Part shown: positions 54,501-55,974 of the stretch, one piece after another
Layout of the letters: every line of letters starts with the position of its first letter
Position numbering within the stretch: the first letter of the stretch is position 1
Origin: Acanthamoeba lenticulata
Lineage: Eukaryota; Discosea; Longamoebia; Acanthamoebidae
Length of the DNA: 55,974 nt
Reading direction: 5' to 3'
NCBI GenBank assembly: GCA_002179805.1
Contig: NAVB01001812.1
Span: 1 to 55,974 of the forward strand
Notes under the pieces: model-generated
The model's input: only the letters and a program-made list of their open reading frames with translations
What the model was told of the DNA's origin: nothing
Databases searched by the model: none
Position numbers and translations under genes: made by a program

Positions 54501-55035
54501 CGGCGAGCCCGTCGATAGCCCCTACATCCAGCGGGCGTGCCAGTTCCTCCTCTCCAAGCAGAACGACGAGGGCGGCTGGGGCGAGACCTTTGAGGTAAGT
54601 AGCTCATGCGTCTTCAGCGTGAAGGAGTGCTTTAAGGCACTGATTTGGGGTTGATCGTGGCGCAGTCGTGCTCGACCAAGCAATACGTGCAGAACGAGGA
54701 GACTCAGGTGGTCAACACGGCTTGGGCGGTGCTGACGCTCCTCAAGGCCCAGTGGCCCGACCGGAGGCCCGTGGACCGCGCGGTGCAGGTGCTCATCAAG
54801 CGGCAGCTGCCCAACGGCAACTGGCCCCAGGAGGACATCAAAGGCGTCTTCAACGCCAACTGCGCCATCAGCTACACGGCCTACAAGAACATCTTCCCCA
54901 TCTGGGCTCTCGGTGCGGGACCGCCAGGCCTCCTCCTTCTTTCCTAGCTCGTGGCGCCGCTCACTCAAACCTCCGGCCGGCGCAGGTCTCTACGAGCACA
55001 CCCAGGCGCAGGCCCACAAGGCAGCGAAGCTCTGA
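51592..55035 (+). CDS. CAS1: Cycloartenol synthase (oxidosqualene cyclase)
   Basis: Cyclises 2,3-oxidosqualene to the first sterol skeleton at the ER membrane. It starts [22 protein letters not shown] repeats are frequent: [54 protein letters not shown] and [16 protein letters not shown]. The catalytic motif DCTAEG is made by joining two exons (SD / [12 protein letters not shown], acceptor near 53832). The residues before it, HHGWPISDC, place His and Ile where Arabidopsis CAS1 has His477 and Ile481, the pair that favours cycloartenol; lanosterol synthases have other residues there. [20 protein letters not shown] also follows the plant enzyme. About 15 introns. Stop at 55033-55035 after AQAHKAAKL. 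Full length (about 750 residues) and apparently functional; it fits the known cycloartenol route of Acanthamoeba. Confidence 0.95.
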
Positions 55036-55199
55036 GCGCGTGAAGCAAGACTGTGGCCACCGTACTCCGTGCCCGAGCAGTGACAGCCATCACCATTCTT
55101 CACACAATACAAAAAAAACAAAAAGAGAGGCAGCCTTGCACACATACGAGCTCCATCACGAGGTCGTCGCTCATTGAGATCTCAAAAGGGAGTGCCACG
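55036..55199. other. Convergent spacer between cyclase and P450 genes
   Basis: 164 bases between converging stop codons. The A-rich tract at 55109-55125 (AATACAAAAAAAACAAAAAG) is the likely cleavage and polyadenylation area for the cyclase. Confidence 0.45.
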
Positions 55200-55974
55200 T
55201 CACGCACGGCGAGTAAAGTGCATGCACATCCCGCTTGGCTTGAGGGTGATCTCGAGCAGGGCCTTGACCTGGCAGCCGGCAGCGAGCTTGAACTCATAGC
55301 AACGCACAATCGCAGCAATGGCGATTTCCATCTCTTGTGTGGCCATGGCTTGCCCGATGCCTGCAGGCATCAGAGTCTGTTGCTTGAGGCCGAGAAATAG
55401 GGAAGGAAGGATGGGGCTGCTCGCGCGACGTACAGTTGCGTGGGCCCATGCTAAAGGGAATGTATTTGGGGTCAGCCGAGCTGACCTGGCCAAAGCGTTC
55501 GGGCCGGAACTCGAGCGGCTGCTCCCACAGGGCGGAATCGACAAACATGGGGTAAAACGGCACCCACACGGTGGTCCCCTTGGGCACCACCGCCCCGCAC
55601 AGCTCCGTGTCCGACAGCAGTACGCGAGCTGTGTGGACGGTGAACCTAAATGATTGTGACTTTGGGCGGTCAAGTCTTGGGCGTACCTGAACCGGTGGGT
55701 GCGACTGGGGTGAGGCGCATGGTTTCCTTGATCACGAGGCCCAGCAGCTTGAAACGCTTGAGGTCCTCGGGCGTGGGTCGCGTCCTGTCTCCCATCACCG
55801 AGTCGATCTCTTGCCGCAACTCCTCGAGCACAGCCGGGTTGGTGGCCAAATGGTACAGCGCCCAAGCCATGGCTGTGGACAGCGCTGGTGAGGAGGCCGC
55901 ATGCACGCACAGAGAATTGTCGCGAGACGTACAGTGCGCAGTGGTTTCATGGCCGGCGCTCATGAACACTTCCA
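55200..55974 (-). CDS. Cytochrome P450 (C-terminal part; 5' end outside window)
   Basis: Haem-thiolate monooxygenase; only the last exons are present. The I helix reads VFMSAGHETTAHC, then STAMAWALYHLATNPAVLEE and LRQEIDSVMGDRTRPTPEDL. The K-helix ExxR is VIKETMRLTP, the PERF motif FRPERFGQ, and the haem loop IPFSMGPRNC joins IGQAMATQEMEIAIA across an intron whose donor splits the Cys codon. It ends GMCMHFTRRA (stop 55200-55202). AGHETTA and the long PxxLxxLRxEID segment suggest a CYP3/CYP4-like or amoeba-specific clan. It is not a CYP51, whose I helix has an AGxHTSS-type sequence. Tail-to-tail with cycloartenol synthase; a shared sterol role is not shown by the sequence. Confidence 0.9.

Noticed and set aside
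51592..55974. Sterol biosynthetic gene cluster (cyclase plus P450)
   Set aside because: The P450 I helix and haem region do not look like CYP51, the genes converge rather than share a promoter, and neighbours are unrelated. Two adjacent genes are not enough.
1..55974. Transposon, integrated virus or CRISPR array
   Set aside because: No transposase, reverse transcriptase, integrase, capsid-type protein, terminal repeat pair or spaced direct-repeat array was recognised on either strand.

Overview
The window is nuclear DNA of an intron-dense, GC-rich amoebozoan, most likely Acanthamoeba castellanii or a close relative. The evidence is short introns (about 50-120 bases) with a strong GTACGT donor, some of them AT-rich; genes packed tightly on both strands with 60-500 base gaps; a 5S rRNA gene that looks like the Acanthamoeba one; and a cycloartenol-type oxidosqualene cyclase beside amoeba-type myosin and signalling proteins. 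The species name is an inference. Gene models were built by hand by joining exons across visible GT..AG introns, so outer limits are firmer than every internal junction.

Left part (1-10956): a glutamate carboxypeptidase II/NAALADase-like M28 peptidase (minus, 3' end outside the window); the Golgi SNARE GOS28 (minus); a stretch with a diverged inverted repeat and a doubtful gene; then, all plus, a PARP16-like ER-anchored mono-ADP-ribosyltransferase, the Shu-complex protein ZSWIM7/SWS1, and a PH/coiled-coil/WH2 protein.

Centre (10957-39484): a class VII-like myosin of about 10 kb (minus; motor, IQ, MyTH4-FERM, SH3, MyTH4-FERM); topoisomerase III alpha with GRF and CCHC zinc knuckles (plus); a histone-fold protein of the POLE4/NF-YC group with a huge Pro/Thr/Ala tail (minus), sharing an 89-base spacer with an EngB/GTPBP8 GTPase (plus); an alpha/beta hydrolase (plus); a penta-EF-hand protein with a Pro/Gln-rich N terminus (plus); a four-CBS protein (minus); and a phospholipase D/cardiolipin synthase-type enzyme (minus).

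Right part (39485-55974): a solitary 5S rRNA gene (plus); an AIFM2/FSP1-like oxidoreductase with an added N-terminal DEP domain (minus); a RhoGEF with a DH domain but no visible PH domain (plus); a Rad5/HLTF-type helicase-ubiquitin ligase (minus); a small Qc-type SNARE (plus); cycloartenol synthase (plus); and a cytochrome P450 (minus, 5' end outside the window).

The genes do not form one pathway. Several act in genome maintenance (ZSWIM7, TOP3A, the POLE4-like protein, Rad5) and several in membrane traffic and actin control (two SNAREs, myosin, WH2 protein, RhoGEF), but this looks like ordinary eukaryotic gene order. No transposon, CRISPR array or tRNA was recognised. The points most worth a second look are the DEP-FSP1 fusion, micro-exons of 14 and 22 bases, a glutamine at the myosin TEDS position, repeat-built RG-rich and TP-rich tails, and the inverted repeat between GOS28 and PARP16.
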